A stretch of 64,000 nucleotides of DNA from Sphingopyxis solisilvae (GCF_015475875.1 NZ_JADKYM010000006.1:62001-126000), one strand, 5' to 3'; positions 46,457 to 55,561 are shown, counted from the first letter of the stretch. Numbers and translations: made by a program. The notes: generated by a model not told the origin, from the sequence alone.

Positions 46457-47479
46457 TCAGTTGTCGATTCCGGAGAAGCCTTTCCCCGCTGCCAGGACAC
46501 CGCAGGTCCGCATTGCGCTCAGCATCATCGCGGGATCTGCCTTCCCGGTTCCCACGATGTCGTAGGCCGTACCGTGCGCGACCGACATGTGGAGATAGGG
46601 TGGCCCCATCATGATGACGCAATTCCCGGAAAAGCCCCACGTCTTCACGGCAATATGGCCCTGGTCGTGAAACATCGCGAGCACCAGATCGTAACGACCC
46701 TCTATGCACTGGCGAAACACTGTATCCGGAGCCGACGGCCCTTCGACGTTGATCCCGCGCTGCCGCGCGCGCGCAACGCCCGGGGCGATGGCACGCACCT
46801 CCTCCTCGCCGGTCGCGTGCGGATTGAGCCCTGCCACGACGATGCGAGGATCGCTGACACCCCAGCTTCGCATTGCCGCGTCGATTTGCTGCAGGGCTCC
46901 ATCGATAAGGTCGGGTGTGATGAGATCGCAGACTGTGCGGATCGACATATGGTCCGTCAGGTGGGCAACGCGCAACGGCCCGGTGAGCAAAAGCAGGTAG
47001 CTTTCGCCCGGGGTCGGGCTGATGACCATATCGAGCTTGCCGGCCAGCTTGAGCGAGCCGGTGCTGATCGGCCCCATTACCGTCCCGGCAAAATGTCCGT
47101 CGCGGGCCAGCGCGTCGAGCTCGGCGAGCCACTGAGCGGTTGCCAGGCCAGACGCGAGGGTATCTTCGGCAAAAGGGAGATCGGCCGCATCAAGTGCACC
47201 GGTGTCGAGGACGTCGATGATCGCGGGATCGTCGCTCGGCGCGTCGAACGAGCGCAAGACCCGGACGCGCGCCGCGACGCCCGTCGCTTCCAGCGCGCGT
47301 TCGATGGACGCCGCCGAGCCGACCAGCATGGGTATCGAAACCTCGTGCACCCGCCCCGTCGCCCACGCACGCACGACCACCTCGGGACCGATACCGGCGG
47401 GTTCGCCGACCATCGTCCCGATACAGGGCCTGCCACCTGTCCCGGACGTCACCGCCGCTGCCTCAGATGCTGTAGACAT
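46457..47479 (-). CDS. PdxA-like cis-diol dehydrogenase (TphB-like), copy 1
   Basis: A 340-residue member of the PdxA family. GTMVGEPAGIGPEV opens it, and the three metal-binding His are present (LTDHMS, LNPHATGEE, MFHDQGHIAVK). PdxA-family enzymes in catabolic clusters, such as TphB of terephthalate degradation, oxidatively decarboxylate a dihydroxycyclohexadiene carboxylate. Its coupling to a Rieske alpha/beta pair supports that role over vitamin B6 synthesis. It overlaps the beta gene by 17 bases. A paralogue is at 59610. Confidence 0.88.
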   Translation of the reverse strand: MSTASEAAAVTSGTGGRPCIGTMVGEPAGIGPEVVVRAWATGRVHEVSIPMLVGSAASIERALEATGVAARVRVLRSFDAPSDDPAIIDVLDTGALDAADLPFAEDTLASGLATAQWLAELDALARDGHFAGTVMGPISTGSLKLAGKLDMVISPTPGESYLLLLTGPLRVAHLTDHMSIRTVCDLITPDLIDGALQQIDAAMRSWGVSDPRIVVAGLNPHATGEEEVRAIAPGVARARQRGINVEGPSAPDTVFRQCIEGRYDLVLAMFHDQGHIAVKTWGFSGNCVIMMGPPYLHMSVAHGTAYDIVGTGKADPAMMLSAMRTCGVLAAGKGFSGIDN

Positions 47480-47957
47480 CGAGCATCGTCTGCGCCATGT
47501 CGTTGACTACAATGGTATATTTGCGCCGAATGACAAATGTGTCGCCTTGGGGTTCAAGGTCGTAAACGGCCGAGCCGCAATATACCGTCGGCCGATCCTC
47601 CAGCACCGACGTTGCCGACCAGTTGGTCCTCGCCTGAATGGCATCGTCGATTTGCTCGACAGAAAGCAGGCTGAACAGGTGAGATGTTCGCGGTGCCGGC
47701 GAGCTCGCTGACGATCGTCCCGTCCTGATCCTGTAGACGCGGTCCTCGAGGCCCGCGCGAGTTGGGTAGTAAATCAGCGAGATCTCGCGTTCGGGGTCTT
47801 CGGTCAGTCGGCCGCTGTCGTCCCAGGCCGGAACCCAATATTCGGCCTCGGGGTGATAGAGGTCCAGCCAGCTGTCCCAATCCTTGGCGTCCAAAGCTGC
47901 AGCTTCGCGGCCAAGGAAGCGCTGGATCGCCACCCATTGTGCAACCTCGCTGCTCAT
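47463..47957 (-). CDS. Aromatic-ring-hydroxylating dioxygenase beta subunit (set 2)
   Basis: A 164-residue beta subunit. LGREAAALDAKDWDSWLDLY, HPEAEYWVPAWDD and ISLIYYPTRAGLEDRVYRI are family stretches. The start ATG 47957 overlaps the alpha stop by four bases. It pairs with the alpha subunit at 47954 and precedes the TphB-like dehydrogenase. Confidence 0.9.
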   Translation of the reverse strand: MSSEVAQWVAIQRFLGREAAALDAKDWDSWLDLYHPEAEYWVPAWDDSGRLTEDPEREISLIYYPTRAGLEDRVYRIRTGRSSASSPAPRTSHLFSLLSVEQIDDAIQARTNWSATSVLEDRPTVYCGSAVYDLEPQGDTFVIRRKYTIVVNDMAQTMLDVYSI

Positions 47958-49366
47958 TTTGCCATCTCCGGAACCGTGGTCGCGCGCTCCGTCTCCTCGC
48001 GCTCGATCGCGGTATGCATCCGCGAGACCCACTCGTCGTGGATAGCCACATAGAGACCCTCATCCGCCACGGCGGTGCCGCTCATGATGGCATCGACACC
48101 GAGCGCGTCGCCGTGACTGCTGACTCCGCGCACCCACCTCGTCGCGCCGCGCGACATATCGTTCGCCCGCCCTGCGCCGCCGCCGAATCCGACTTGGCAA
48201 TTGTTGAACTCGGTGAGATCGTCGGGCGTTGCCATTCCGCTGGCGTTGAAAAAATCCTCATATTGGCGAATGCGCAAGGCACGGGCGCGGTCGCTTTCAC
48301 CGACCGGAGCGATGCAATAGGTCGTCACCTCGGTCTCATCGACCGAGATCGGCCGAATGATGCGAATCTGCGTGCTGGTCTGATCCATCAGGAACACATT
48401 GGGGAACAGCTCAAGATTTCGGATTCTGCCGTTCATCCATGTGGCGCGCTCCTCGCCCCGCTCGCGCTGCAGCCACTCCAGTATTTCGAAATTGGGACGA
48501 TCCTGGAAATTCGCATAGTCATTCCAGAGCACGCAGTGCCCGTTGTCGAACGAAAATGACCCCCCCTCGAGCTGGTTCCAGCGACCGAAATCAAAGGCCC
48601 TTGTCTCGTTCTTCGAGGTTCCGTCGACGCGGCGGGCTACTGTCATGAAGTAGTTCGCGTGCACCGTCCCGATATGGTAGCCGTCAAGACCGTTTTCGAC
48701 CTGCAGCTTCCAGTTGCCGCGGTAGCGGTAGCGCGTTGCGCCGGGCAGAACCTCGAGATTCCCCTCAATGGACTGGTCGACCATCAGATCGATGAAGGTC
48801 TTCGCCCCGGCAAGATAGTCTTCGAGCGATACCACGTCCGGGTCGAGACTCGCAAAGACGAAACCCCGGTAGGTTTCAAGCCGCGCGACATGTTCGAGAC
48901 CATAATCTTCGCGCTTGAATCCGGGCGCGTAGCCTCCTCCGGCCTCGTCGGTGACGTCGAGCAGCCGACCGGCCGGGTCGTAGGTCCAACCGTGGAAGGG
49001 GCAGGTAAAGTTACGGCGACTGCCGCTCTTCTCCCGGCAGACACGTGCGCCGCGATGCGCGCAGGCGTTGATCATGCAGTGCAGGTTGCCCGACCTGTCG
49101 CGGGAAAGGATCACGGGCTGCCGGCCGATGAAGGTTGTCAGGAAGTCGTTCGGCTTGGCCACCTGGCTCTCGTGCGCGAGGAAAACCCAGTTTCGCTCGA
49201 AAATATACTTCATCTCGAGCGCGAAGACCTCGGCATCCGTAAAGGCGGCCCGATCGATTTGAAACCGGCCGCTCGCCTCGTCCTTGACGAGCCATGCATC
49301 AATACGCGCGCGCAGTGACTCAAGGTCGGTTGTTCCGGCCGAAGCCTCTCTCCCAGGTTGCGACAT
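47954..49366 (-). CDS. Rieske oxygenase alpha subunit (set 2)
   Basis: A 470-residue alpha subunit, a length like benzoate or terephthalate dioxygenase. Counted from ATG 49366 (GGAG six bases upstream), the Rieske ligands are C102, H104 (CAHRG), C122 and H125 (CPFHGW), and the iron ligands H231 and H236 (DGYHIGTVH). An ATG four codons earlier is possible. The following beta and TphB-like genes suggest a carboxylated aromatic substrate. The gene is divergent from the BphC-like operon across an unusually rich operator array. Confidence 0.91.
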   Translation of the reverse strand: MSQPGREASAGTTDLESLRARIDAWLVKDEASGRFQIDRAAFTDAEVFALEMKYIFERNWVFLAHESQVAKPNDFLTTFIGRQPVILSRDRSGNLHCMINACAHRGARVCREKSGSRRNFTCPFHGWTYDPAGRLLDVTDEAGGGYAPGFKREDYGLEHVARLETYRGFVFASLDPDVVSLEDYLAGAKTFIDLMVDQSIEGNLEVLPGATRYRYRGNWKLQVENGLDGYHIGTVHANYFMTVARRVDGTSKNETRAFDFGRWNQLEGGSFSFDNGHCVLWNDYANFQDRPNFEILEWLQRERGEERATWMNGRIRNLELFPNVFLMDQTSTQIRIIRPISVDETEVTTYCIAPVGESDRARALRIRQYEDFFNASGMATPDDLTEFNNCQVGFGGGAGRANDMSRGATRWVRGVSSHGDALGVDAIMSGTAVADEGLYVAIHDEWVSRMHTAIEREETERATTVPEMAK

Positions 49367-49492
49367 CCCTCTCTCCATGTTCGCCGGCCGTTCGTCGGCG
49401 GGCCCGTTACGCTTCGGGAAGATCGGAAAGGCGCGAACGCTGCGCTCAAGCCGATTTCGCCCTAACGATCACCATAGCAGCTATGCCATAAT

Positions 49493-49544
49493 GTGCAATG
49501 GGTTGCACTCAGAACAAAGTTGCACTATCGGAACCACGTTGCAC
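49493..49544. promoter_or_regulatory. Operator array: GTGCAAT plus three GTTGCAC repeats
   Basis: Within 52 bases there is one GTGCAAT (49493-49499) and three direct GTTGCAC (49502, 49519 and 49538), spaced 17 and 19 bases. The first two make an inverted pair GTGCAA-N4-TTGCAC. TTGCAC-TCA-GAACAA (49503-49517) comes closest to the inverted repeat seen elsewhere. The array lies between the divergent Rieske set 2 and BphC-like operons. Confidence 0.65.
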
Positions 49545-49608
49545 CATAAGAGATGCATCGGGGCGAATCGCCCCTCAAATGAGAAAAAATGCTGTGGGAG
49601 TGCGGAAA

Positions 49609-50508
49609 ATGACGGGCGTGACCGAGCTTGGCTATCTGGGACTGTCGGTATCCGACCTTGACGCCTGGAAGCGATTCGCCAGCGGCATCGCGGGCATGGA
49701 ATATGTCGACGAGGGCGAGGACGGTCGCGCCTATTTGAGAATGGACAAATGGCATCATCGAATCGCCCTGCACCGGGACGGCGGCGACGACCTCGCCTAT
49801 CTGGGGTGGCGGGTGGCCGGACCGCGCGAGTTCGACGACCTTGTCGAAAAGCTGGTCTCGCAGAATATCGAGGTTGATGTATCGACCGAAGCCGAGGCCC
49901 TCGATCGCCATGTTCTCGGGCTTGCCAAGCTGAAGGACCCAGGCGGCAATCCGACCGAGATTTTCTACGGTCCGCAAGTCGACAATCATCGTCCTTTCCA
50001 CCCGGGCCGCCCGATGTTCGGAAAGTTCGTCACCGGGCCGGAAGGCGTAGGTCACTGCATTCTACGACAGGATGACGTTCCCGCTGCGGTCCGCTTCTAC
50101 GAATTGCTCGGCTTGAGGGGGTCGGTCGAGTATCGACTCACCCTTCCGAACGGCATGGTTGCCACACCTTATTTCATGCATTGCAACGACCGGCAACATT
50201 CGGTCGCCTTCGGGCTCGGACCGATGGAGAAGCGCATCAACCACCTGATGCTCGAATATACCGAGCTCGACGACCTCGGCCTTGCTCACGACATGGTGCG
50301 CGAGCAGAAAATCGACGTGGCTCTCCAACTCGGCAAGCATGCCAACGACGAAGCGCTTACCTTTTATTGTGCCAACCCGTCGGGATGGCTGTGGGAATTC
50401 GGCTGGGGAGCAAAGAAGGCCGGACCCCAACAGGAACATTATCTGCGCGACCTCTTCGGCCACGGCAACGAGGCCGAGGGTTACGGCATGGATATCCCGC
50501 TCGGCTGA
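49609..50508 (+). CDS. bphC: BphC-like extradiol dioxygenase (2,3-dihydroxybiphenyl / dihydroxynaphthalene type)
   Basis: A 299-residue two-domain extradiol dioxygenase. Iron ligands are in GVGHCILRQ (His), RINHLMLEY (His) and GWLWEFGWG (Glu). FYGPQVDN and HPGRPMFGKFVTG are typical of BphC/NahC. It opens the ring of bicyclic catechols, probably 2,3-dihydroxybiphenyl- or 1,2-dihydroxynaphthalene-like compounds. ATG 49609 with GGGAG upstream is preferred; several upstream in-frame starts fall in or near the operator array. It opens a plus-strand operon. Confidence 0.92.
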   Translation: MTGVTELGYLGLSVSDLDAWKRFASGIAGMEYVDEGEDGRAYLRMDKWHHRIALHRDGGDDLAYLGWRVAGPREFDDLVEKLVSQNIEVDVSTEAEALDRHVLGLAKLKDPGGNPTEIFYGPQVDNHRPFHPGRPMFGKFVTGPEGVGHCILRQDDVPAAVRFYELLGLRGSVEYRLTLPNGMVATPYFMHCNDRQHSVAFGLGPMEKRINHLMLEYTELDDLGLAHDMVREQKIDVALQLGKHANDEALTFYCANPSGWLWEFGWGAKKAGPQQEHYLRDLFGHGNEAEGYGMDIPLG

Positions 50509-50540
50509 TTTGGCGCCGATCAATCAAGGGCATCTAACAA

Positions 50541-50879
50541 ATGGAAATGGTTGCGATGGAGAGAATTCGCCTGTGCCGAATAGAAGAACCGAAGGACGGC
50601 GAACCCGTCGCGATAGCTCCCGGCGCCTATCCGCCTCTTGCCGTCTATAATGTAGACGGCGACTATTTTGTCACCGACAATACTTGCACTCACGGAAGCG
50701 CTCTCCTGACCGACGGATATCAGGACGGCGCGACGATCGAATGCCCTTATCATGGCGGCGCATTCGATATTCCGAGCGGGGCCGCGACGACCTATCCTTG
50801 CCAGATTGCCCTGAAGACCTACCCGGTGACTCTGGAAGATGGGTGGATCACCATTGATCCGCCCCGCAGTGAAGCCTGA
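50541..50879 (+). CDS. Rieske-type 2Fe-2S ferredoxin for ring-hydroxylating oxygenases
   Basis: A 112-residue Rieske ferredoxin. Cluster ligands are C49, H51 (CTHGSALL) and C68, H71 (CPYHGGAFD). It carries electrons from a ferredoxin reductase, most likely that at 35050, to the terminal oxygenases. It is the only Rieske ferredoxin seen among four oxygenases. The gene may start at ATG 50541 or a few codons later. Confidence 0.92.
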   Translation: MEMVAMERIRLCRIEEPKDGEPVAIAPGAYPPLAVYNVDGDYFVTDNTCTHGSALLTDGYQDGATIECPYHGGAFDIPSGAATTYPCQIALKTYPVTLEDGWITIDPPRSEA

Positions 50880-51372
50880 GCCGGTGGACCTCACGACCCT
50901 CCCTCGGGCAGAATTGATGCGCGAAGTCACCGACCTCGTTGCCCTCCATGCCGAATTGATCGACGACGACCGTTTGGAGGAGTGGCCGGACCTCTTCACC
51001 GAGGAATGCCTATATTCGGTCATACCCCGCGAAAATGCAGACCGCGGCCTGCCCGTCGCAACCATCTTCTGCGACAGCAGGGGCATGCTCGTCGATCGCG
51101 TCGTCTCGTTGCGCAGGGCGAACATTTTTCCCGTCCATAACTATCGTCACATCATCAGCACCAGCCGTATCCATGGCGTTACGCCGGAGGCTGTCACGGC
51201 ACACACCAACTATGTTGTACTGCAGACCCGAAATATAGGTCAGTCATTCGTTTACAACACCGGGAAGTATGTCGACGAAATAGTTTACAGTTCAGGAAGA
51301 TTTCTTTTTCGTTCGAAGAAAGCGATCTTCGATACGGACCTTGTGGACACTCTGATGGTTCGACCCATCTAG
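50839..51372 (+). CDS. Aromatic-ring-hydroxylating dioxygenase beta subunit (set 3)
   Basis: A beta subunit of up to 177 residues (DLVALHAELIDDDRLEEWPD, FTEECLYSVIPRENADRGL, ISTSRIHGVT). The start is uncertain: ATG 50839 overlaps the ferredoxin by 41 bases, while GTG 50869 or 50884 would remove most of the overlap. It pairs with the alpha subunit at 51387; here beta precedes alpha, the reverse of the other three sets. Confidence 0.85.
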   Translation: MGGSPLIRPAVKPEPVDLTTLPRAELMREVTDLVALHAELIDDDRLEEWPDLFTEECLYSVIPRENADRGLPVATIFCDSRGMLVDRVVSLRRANIFPVHNYRHIISTSRIHGVTPEAVTAHTNYVVLQTRNIGQSFVYNTGKYVDEIVYSSGRFLFRSKKAIFDTDLVDTLMVRPI

Positions 51373-51386
51373 GACTGAGGTAAGAC

Positions 51387-52658
51387 ATGCTCAACAATCA
51401 CGGCGCGGCCGACGCATCGGCAACAGCGAGCGAGCACGATCGCATCGGGTGCCGGGTTCCCTACTCGGTCTTCACTGACGAGGCGTATTACAAGGCGGAG
51501 CAAGAGCGTCTCTTTCGCGGCCCCACCTGGAATTTCGTCGCCTTGGAAGCCGAGGTGCCGGAACCGGGCGACTACAAGGCGACGTTCATCGGCGACACGC
51601 CCGTCGTCGTCACGCGCGACAAGGATGGCGGCCTGCATGTCGTGCTCAACAGGTGCGCGCATCGCGGCGCCATGGTTTGCCGTGAGCGCCGCGGCAACGC
51701 GCCGCACCTCGAATGTGTCTACCACCAGTGGGCCTACGATCTGAACGGGGATCTCATCGGTGTTCCCTTTCGCCGCGGTATCAAGGGCCAGGGCGGAATG
51801 CCCGCTGACTTCGCACTCAAGGATCACGGCCTGGTCAAGCTGCGGGTGGAGTCCCTAAACGGGCTGGTCTTCGCCACATTCTCCGAAGAGGTCGAGCCAC
51901 TGCGCGACTATCTCGGCCCGCTCATCACGGAGCATGTCGAACGGATTATGTGTCGCCCCGTCAAGATTTTGGGGAATCAGCGCCAGTTCATTCACGGCAA
52001 CTGGAAACTGTACGCCGAGAATACGCGCGACCCCTATCATGCGAGCCTGCTTCACCTGTTTCACAATACATTCGGTCTTTATCGCTCGACCCAGACAGGC
52101 AAGTGCGTGATGGACGAGAACAAGCGGCATTCGCTCCTGTTTTCGATGGCAGGAAGCAACGACGCCGAGCGCGACAGCCAAGTCTACCAGGAATCGCGCA
52201 GCTTCGACACGAGCTTCACGCTCAAGGACCCCTCGCTGCTGGCGGGGCGCAGCGAGTTCCCGGATGGGATTACGCTCGTCATCCTGGCACTCTATCCGAA
52301 CCTCATCCTCCAGCAGATATCGAATACGCTCGCGGTGCGCCAGATTGTCACGCGCGGGCCGGACTCGTTCGAACTCGTGTGGACCCAGTTCGGCTACGCC
52401 GACGACGACCCGGAAATGGATGCCATCCGGCTGAAGCAGTCCAATCTGATCGGTCCCGCCGGGGTTATCTCGATGGAGGACGGCGAGGCGGTAGAAATCG
52501 TCCAGCAGGCGGTCACACCCGATCGCGGTGCGAAGTCGTACATCGCAATGGGCGGCGGCGGCGCGGACGATGCCGATCATCTGGTGACCGAAGGGGCCAT
52601 TATCGGCTTCTGGCAAAACTATCGGAAGATGGTCGGCTTCGAAGAGGCCCTCCCATGA
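51387..52658 (+). CDS. Rieske oxygenase alpha subunit (set 3), salicylate/anthranilate type
   Basis: A 423-residue alpha subunit. Rieske ligands are C90, H92 (CAHRG), C110 and H113 (CVYHQW); iron ligands H218 and H223 lie in ENTRDPYHASLLH. The segment GNWKLYAENTRDPYHASLL is typical of the salicylate 1-hydroxylase / anthranilate dioxygenase group known from sphingomonads. If it hydroxylates salicylate to catechol, it would join the NahD/NahE-like upper steps to the meta pathway; this is inference. The next gene's ATG overlaps its stop. Confidence 0.9.
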   Translation: MLNNHGAADASATASEHDRIGCRVPYSVFTDEAYYKAEQERLFRGPTWNFVALEAEVPEPGDYKATFIGDTPVVVTRDKDGGLHVVLNRCAHRGAMVCRERRGNAPHLECVYHQWAYDLNGDLIGVPFRRGIKGQGGMPADFALKDHGLVKLRVESLNGLVFATFSEEVEPLRDYLGPLITEHVERIMCRPVKILGNQRQFIHGNWKLYAENTRDPYHASLLHLFHNTFGLYRSTQTGKCVMDENKRHSLLFSMAGSNDAERDSQVYQESRSFDTSFTLKDPSLLAGRSEFPDGITLVILALYPNLILQQISNTLAVRQIVTRGPDSFELVWTQFGYADDDPEMDAIRLKQSNLIGPAGVISMEDGEAVEIVQQAVTPDRGAKSYIAMGGGGADDADHLVTEGAIIGFWQNYRKMVGFEEALP

Positions 52659-53245
52659 CATCCGTCATCGATTTCTACTTCGATTTCATCAGCCCGTTCA
52701 GCTACCTTGCTCACGTGCGGCTACCCGCAATGGCGCGCGCGCATGGCCGGACCCTCGCCTATCATCCGATCGACATACCCGAAGCCAAGATTGCGGCAGG
52801 CAACTACGGCCCGTCCAACCGTGAAGTTCCGGCCAAGATCAAGGTTCTGATGGCCGATCTTGGACGCTGGGCGGACCGATATGAGGTTCCCCTCGCCTTT
52901 CCCGCAAGCTTCGAGTGCTCCGAATGGAACATCGCTGCCATATACGCGGCGCAGTGCGGCGCTGCCGAGGCGTTCGTCGCCGACGGGTATCGCAGGATCT
53001 GGGGGATCGGCATCGACCCCCGCGACGACCAGGAACTGCGCGCAGCATCATCGACGGCGGGGCTCGATCCGGACGAAGTGACGGCCTTCGTCACGTCCGG
53101 GGAGGGCGCGCTCCGCTACCGCGAGGCGCGATCGAAAGCTTATGCGCGCGGCGTGTTCGGCGCGCCGATGATGTTCGTCGATGACCAGATTTTCTGGGGC
53201 AACGACCGCCTGGATTTTCTCGAAGGATATTTGCGTCTGAACTGA
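52655..53245 (+). CDS. nahD: 2-hydroxychromene-2-carboxylate isomerase (NahD-like)
   Basis: A 196-residue DsbA/GST-kappa-like protein. FYFDFISPFSYLAHVRLP is the family signature with its active Ser. AKAYARGVFGAPMMFVDDQIFWGNDRL is split here as RGVFGAPMMFVDDQ and FWGNDRL, both typical. It isomerises the chromene carboxylate formed after ring opening of dihydroxynaphthalene to trans-o-hydroxybenzylidenepyruvate, the substrate of the NahE-like aldolase at 33060. It overlaps the alpha-subunit stop by four bases. Confidence 0.9.
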   Translation: MTSVIDFYFDFISPFSYLAHVRLPAMARAHGRTLAYHPIDIPEAKIAAGNYGPSNREVPAKIKVLMADLGRWADRYEVPLAFPASFECSEWNIAAIYAAQCGAAEAFVADGYRRIWGIGIDPRDDQELRAASSTAGLDPDEVTAFVTSGEGALRYREARSKAYARGVFGAPMMFVDDQIFWGNDRLDFLEGYLRLN

Positions 53246-53275
53246 GCAGAATAATCAGGGAGAGGGAGAAATATA

Positions 53276-55459
53276 ATGTCGAAGAATAGCCGCAGAGGCT
53301 CGCGCATCCTGGCGAGCGGCGTCGCGATGATCGCGTTTGCATGGAGCGTGGCCGGCCACGCGCAGGAGACCGCAACGGCCACCGAGCCGGAGCCCGAAGC
53401 ACAGTCGAGCACAGGCATTTCCGATATCATCGTGACGGCGACCCGGCGCGAGGAGCGGCTGCAAGACGTGGCGGTCGCCGTGACGGCAATCACGGGAGAT
53501 TCGCTTTCGGCCGCCGATGTGTCGACGGTTCGTTCGCTGACCCAGGTTGTGCCCGGCTTCATCGGCAGCCGCAACATGGGCGTCTTTCAGCCCGTCATTC
53601 GCGGCGTCGGGTCGACCGGGATTTCCATCGGCGACGAGCCCAATATCGCCACCTATATCGATGGCGTGTACCAGCCGGAATCGGCCGCGAACTGGATCGA
53701 CCTCGTCGAGGTCGAGCGCGTCGAGGTGCTTCGCGGCCCCCAGGGCACGACATTCGGGCGCAATGCCACCGGCGGCCTCATCAACGTGATCACGCCGGAC
53801 CCGAGCTTCGATCTCCGCGGCAAGGCGTCGCTGCGTTACGGCCGGATGCGCAACGATGCGGGCGACTACGACGCGCGCTTCTACATCACCGGCGGGCTGA
53901 GCGACAAGTTCGCGGCGGATTTCGCCGCGCTGTATCGCAAGAACGATGGCTATATCGACGACCTTGTTCGCGGCGGCACGCTCGGCGACCAGCAGGTGAT
54001 CAACCTGCGCAGCAAGCTTCTCTGGCAGCCCGCGGACAACGCCAAAATCATCCTTACGGGCGAGTTCTTCGACCAGAACAGCACGACCAACTCGCCGCAG
54101 CCGGTTAACGGAAACACCGCAGGCCGCCGTTTTCCCGGCGTCATACTGCCTACCGATGCATGGCAGGCATCCTTGACCGACATCCCGGCACTGGATCTTC
54201 GCCGTTGGAACGCAGCGCTTCACATCAAGCTTGAATTCGATGGCTTCAACGTCGAGGCGACGAGCGGCTTCATGAACCTGCGCTGGTATCAGGAAACCGA
54301 TTCCGACGCCTCGAACATCTTCCTGGGTAATTTCCCGGCAGCCTTTGCGACCGAGTCGGGGAGCCAGGAAATCAAATTCAGTTCCGCCGATCCCGGCCGC
54401 TTCCAGTGGCTTGCCGGCGGCTATTTCTACCAGTTCGGGGGGCATTCCAGCCTGCAAATCGTGACCTCTGCCGGCCCCGGCATTCCAGCGACCACGCTCC
54501 GCCTTGACCCCGCGCTGTCCGGTCGCTCCTTCGCAGGGTTCGCCGAAGGAACCTACGAGATCGTCGACGATCTGTTCGTGACCGTGGGCGCCCGTTATAC
54601 GACCGAAAGGCGCACGTTCGAACAGGTCGTGAATGGCAATCTCGTTGTTCCGAAGACGGCCAAATCCTTCAACAAGTTCAACTATCGCGGTGCCATACGC
54701 TACCAATTTTCGCCGGACGGCAACATTTATGCGAGCTACGGCACCGCGTTCAAGAGCGGCGTCTATAATATGGCCGGCACCTCGCCAAACCCGGTCAATC
54801 CGGAAAATATCAAGGCGTGGGAAGCCGGAATCAAGGTCGATCCCGTCGATTGGCTGCGCACGAACCTCGCCGTCTACCATTACACCTACGACGATCTCCA
54901 GGTGCAGGCGAAGGACGCATCGGGCCCGAGTTACATCCTGCAGAATGCGGCCAATGCGAAGATCTACGGCGGTGAGTTCGAGGCGATCGTGCAGCCGGTA
55001 CAGGACCTGAGCATCCGCGGCTCGGTTGCTTACAGCCACGCTCGCTATCGCAACTTTCCGCTCGCCCAGAGCTTCTTTCCCCGCCCCGATGGCGGTAACA
55101 CCGTTTCGCCGGCGGACGCTTCGGGCAACGTAATGACCCGCGCGCCCGAATGGACGTTCAACCTCGGCGTCGACTGGGGCCACGAGTTTGATGCGGGTCG
55201 CCTCGGCGTTTCCGTGAACACCTTCTATTCGAGCCGGCTCTATTATGATTTCCAGAATCTCTTTTCGCAGCCGAGCTATACCCTGACAAACGCGTCGATT
55301 TCCTTCGCTCCGACCGGAGATCGCTGGAAGTTCAGCCTGTGGGCGACCAACCTCACCAACGAGAAGGTCTTTCAGACGATCCGCGTCGGCGCCCAGGCGA
55401 CCGATGGCTTTTACGAACAACCAAGGAAAGTGGGCGTCAGCGCCGAACTGCGGTTCTGA
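53276..55459 (+). CDS. TonB-dependent outer-membrane receptor
   Basis: A complete 727-residue receptor. A signal peptide ends at VAGHA (~residue 29), followed by the TonB box SDIIVTATRREER, a plug with VERVEVLRGPQGTTFGRNATGGLIN, and a barrel ending in Phe (GVSAELRF). GGAGAGGGAG precedes the ATG. It follows the BphC/NahD operon by 30 bases in the same direction and may be co-transcribed, suggesting uptake of an aromatic substrate. Confidence 0.93.
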   Translation: MSKNSRRGSRILASGVAMIAFAWSVAGHAQETATATEPEPEAQSSTGISDIIVTATRREERLQDVAVAVTAITGDSLSAADVSTVRSLTQVVPGFIGSRNMGVFQPVIRGVGSTGISIGDEPNIATYIDGVYQPESAANWIDLVEVERVEVLRGPQGTTFGRNATGGLINVITPDPSFDLRGKASLRYGRMRNDAGDYDARFYITGGLSDKFAADFAALYRKNDGYIDDLVRGGTLGDQQVINLRSKLLWQPADNAKIILTGEFFDQNSTTNSPQPVNGNTAGRRFPGVILPTDAWQASLTDIPALDLRRWNAALHIKLEFDGFNVEATSGFMNLRWYQETDSDASNIFLGNFPAAFATESGSQEIKFSSADPGRFQWLAGGYFYQFGGHSSLQIVTSAGPGIPATTLRLDPALSGRSFAGFAEGTYEIVDDLFVTVGARYTTERRTFEQVVNGNLVVPKTAKSFNKFNYRGAIRYQFSPDGNIYASYGTAFKSGVYNMAGTSPNPVNPENIKAWEAGIKVDPVDWLRTNLAVYHYTYDDLQVQAKDASGPSYILQNAANAKIYGGEFEAIVQPVQDLSIRGSVAYSHARYRNFPLAQSFFPRPDGGNTVSPADASGNVMTRAPEWTFNLGVDWGHEFDAGRLGVSVNTFYSSRLYYDFQNLFSQPSYTLTNASISFAPTGDRWKFSLWATNLTNEKVFQTIRVGAQATDGFYEQPRKVGVSAELRF

Positions 55460-55470
55460 CGCGCCCGAAC

Positions 55471-55501
55471 GCGATCCGAGGGCGACGAATTCGCGGATCG
55501 C
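55471..55501 (+). terminator. Candidate hairpin after the TonB receptor
   Basis: GCGATCCG and CGGATCGC form an eight-base-pair stem with a 15-base loop 12 bases after the receptor stop. No T-tract follows. Confidence 0.4.
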
Positions 55502-55523
55502 GTGCGGCCAGGCTGCCGCCTTG

Positions 55524-55561
55524 TCCGCCAGCGCTTGCCGATAAGGGCACGTGCTGGCGGA
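55524..55561 (+). terminator. Candidate terminator hairpin before the acyl-CoA synthetase
   Basis: TCCGCCAGC and GCTGGCGGA form a nine-base-pair stem followed by CTTTGATTC. Together with the hairpin at 55471 it probably ends the BphC/TonB transcript. Confidence 0.45.

Noticed and set aside
46457..47479. PdxA as a vitamin B6 biosynthesis gene
   Set aside because: Two copies occur, each coupled to a Rieske alpha/beta pair, which fits catabolic diol dehydrogenases better.
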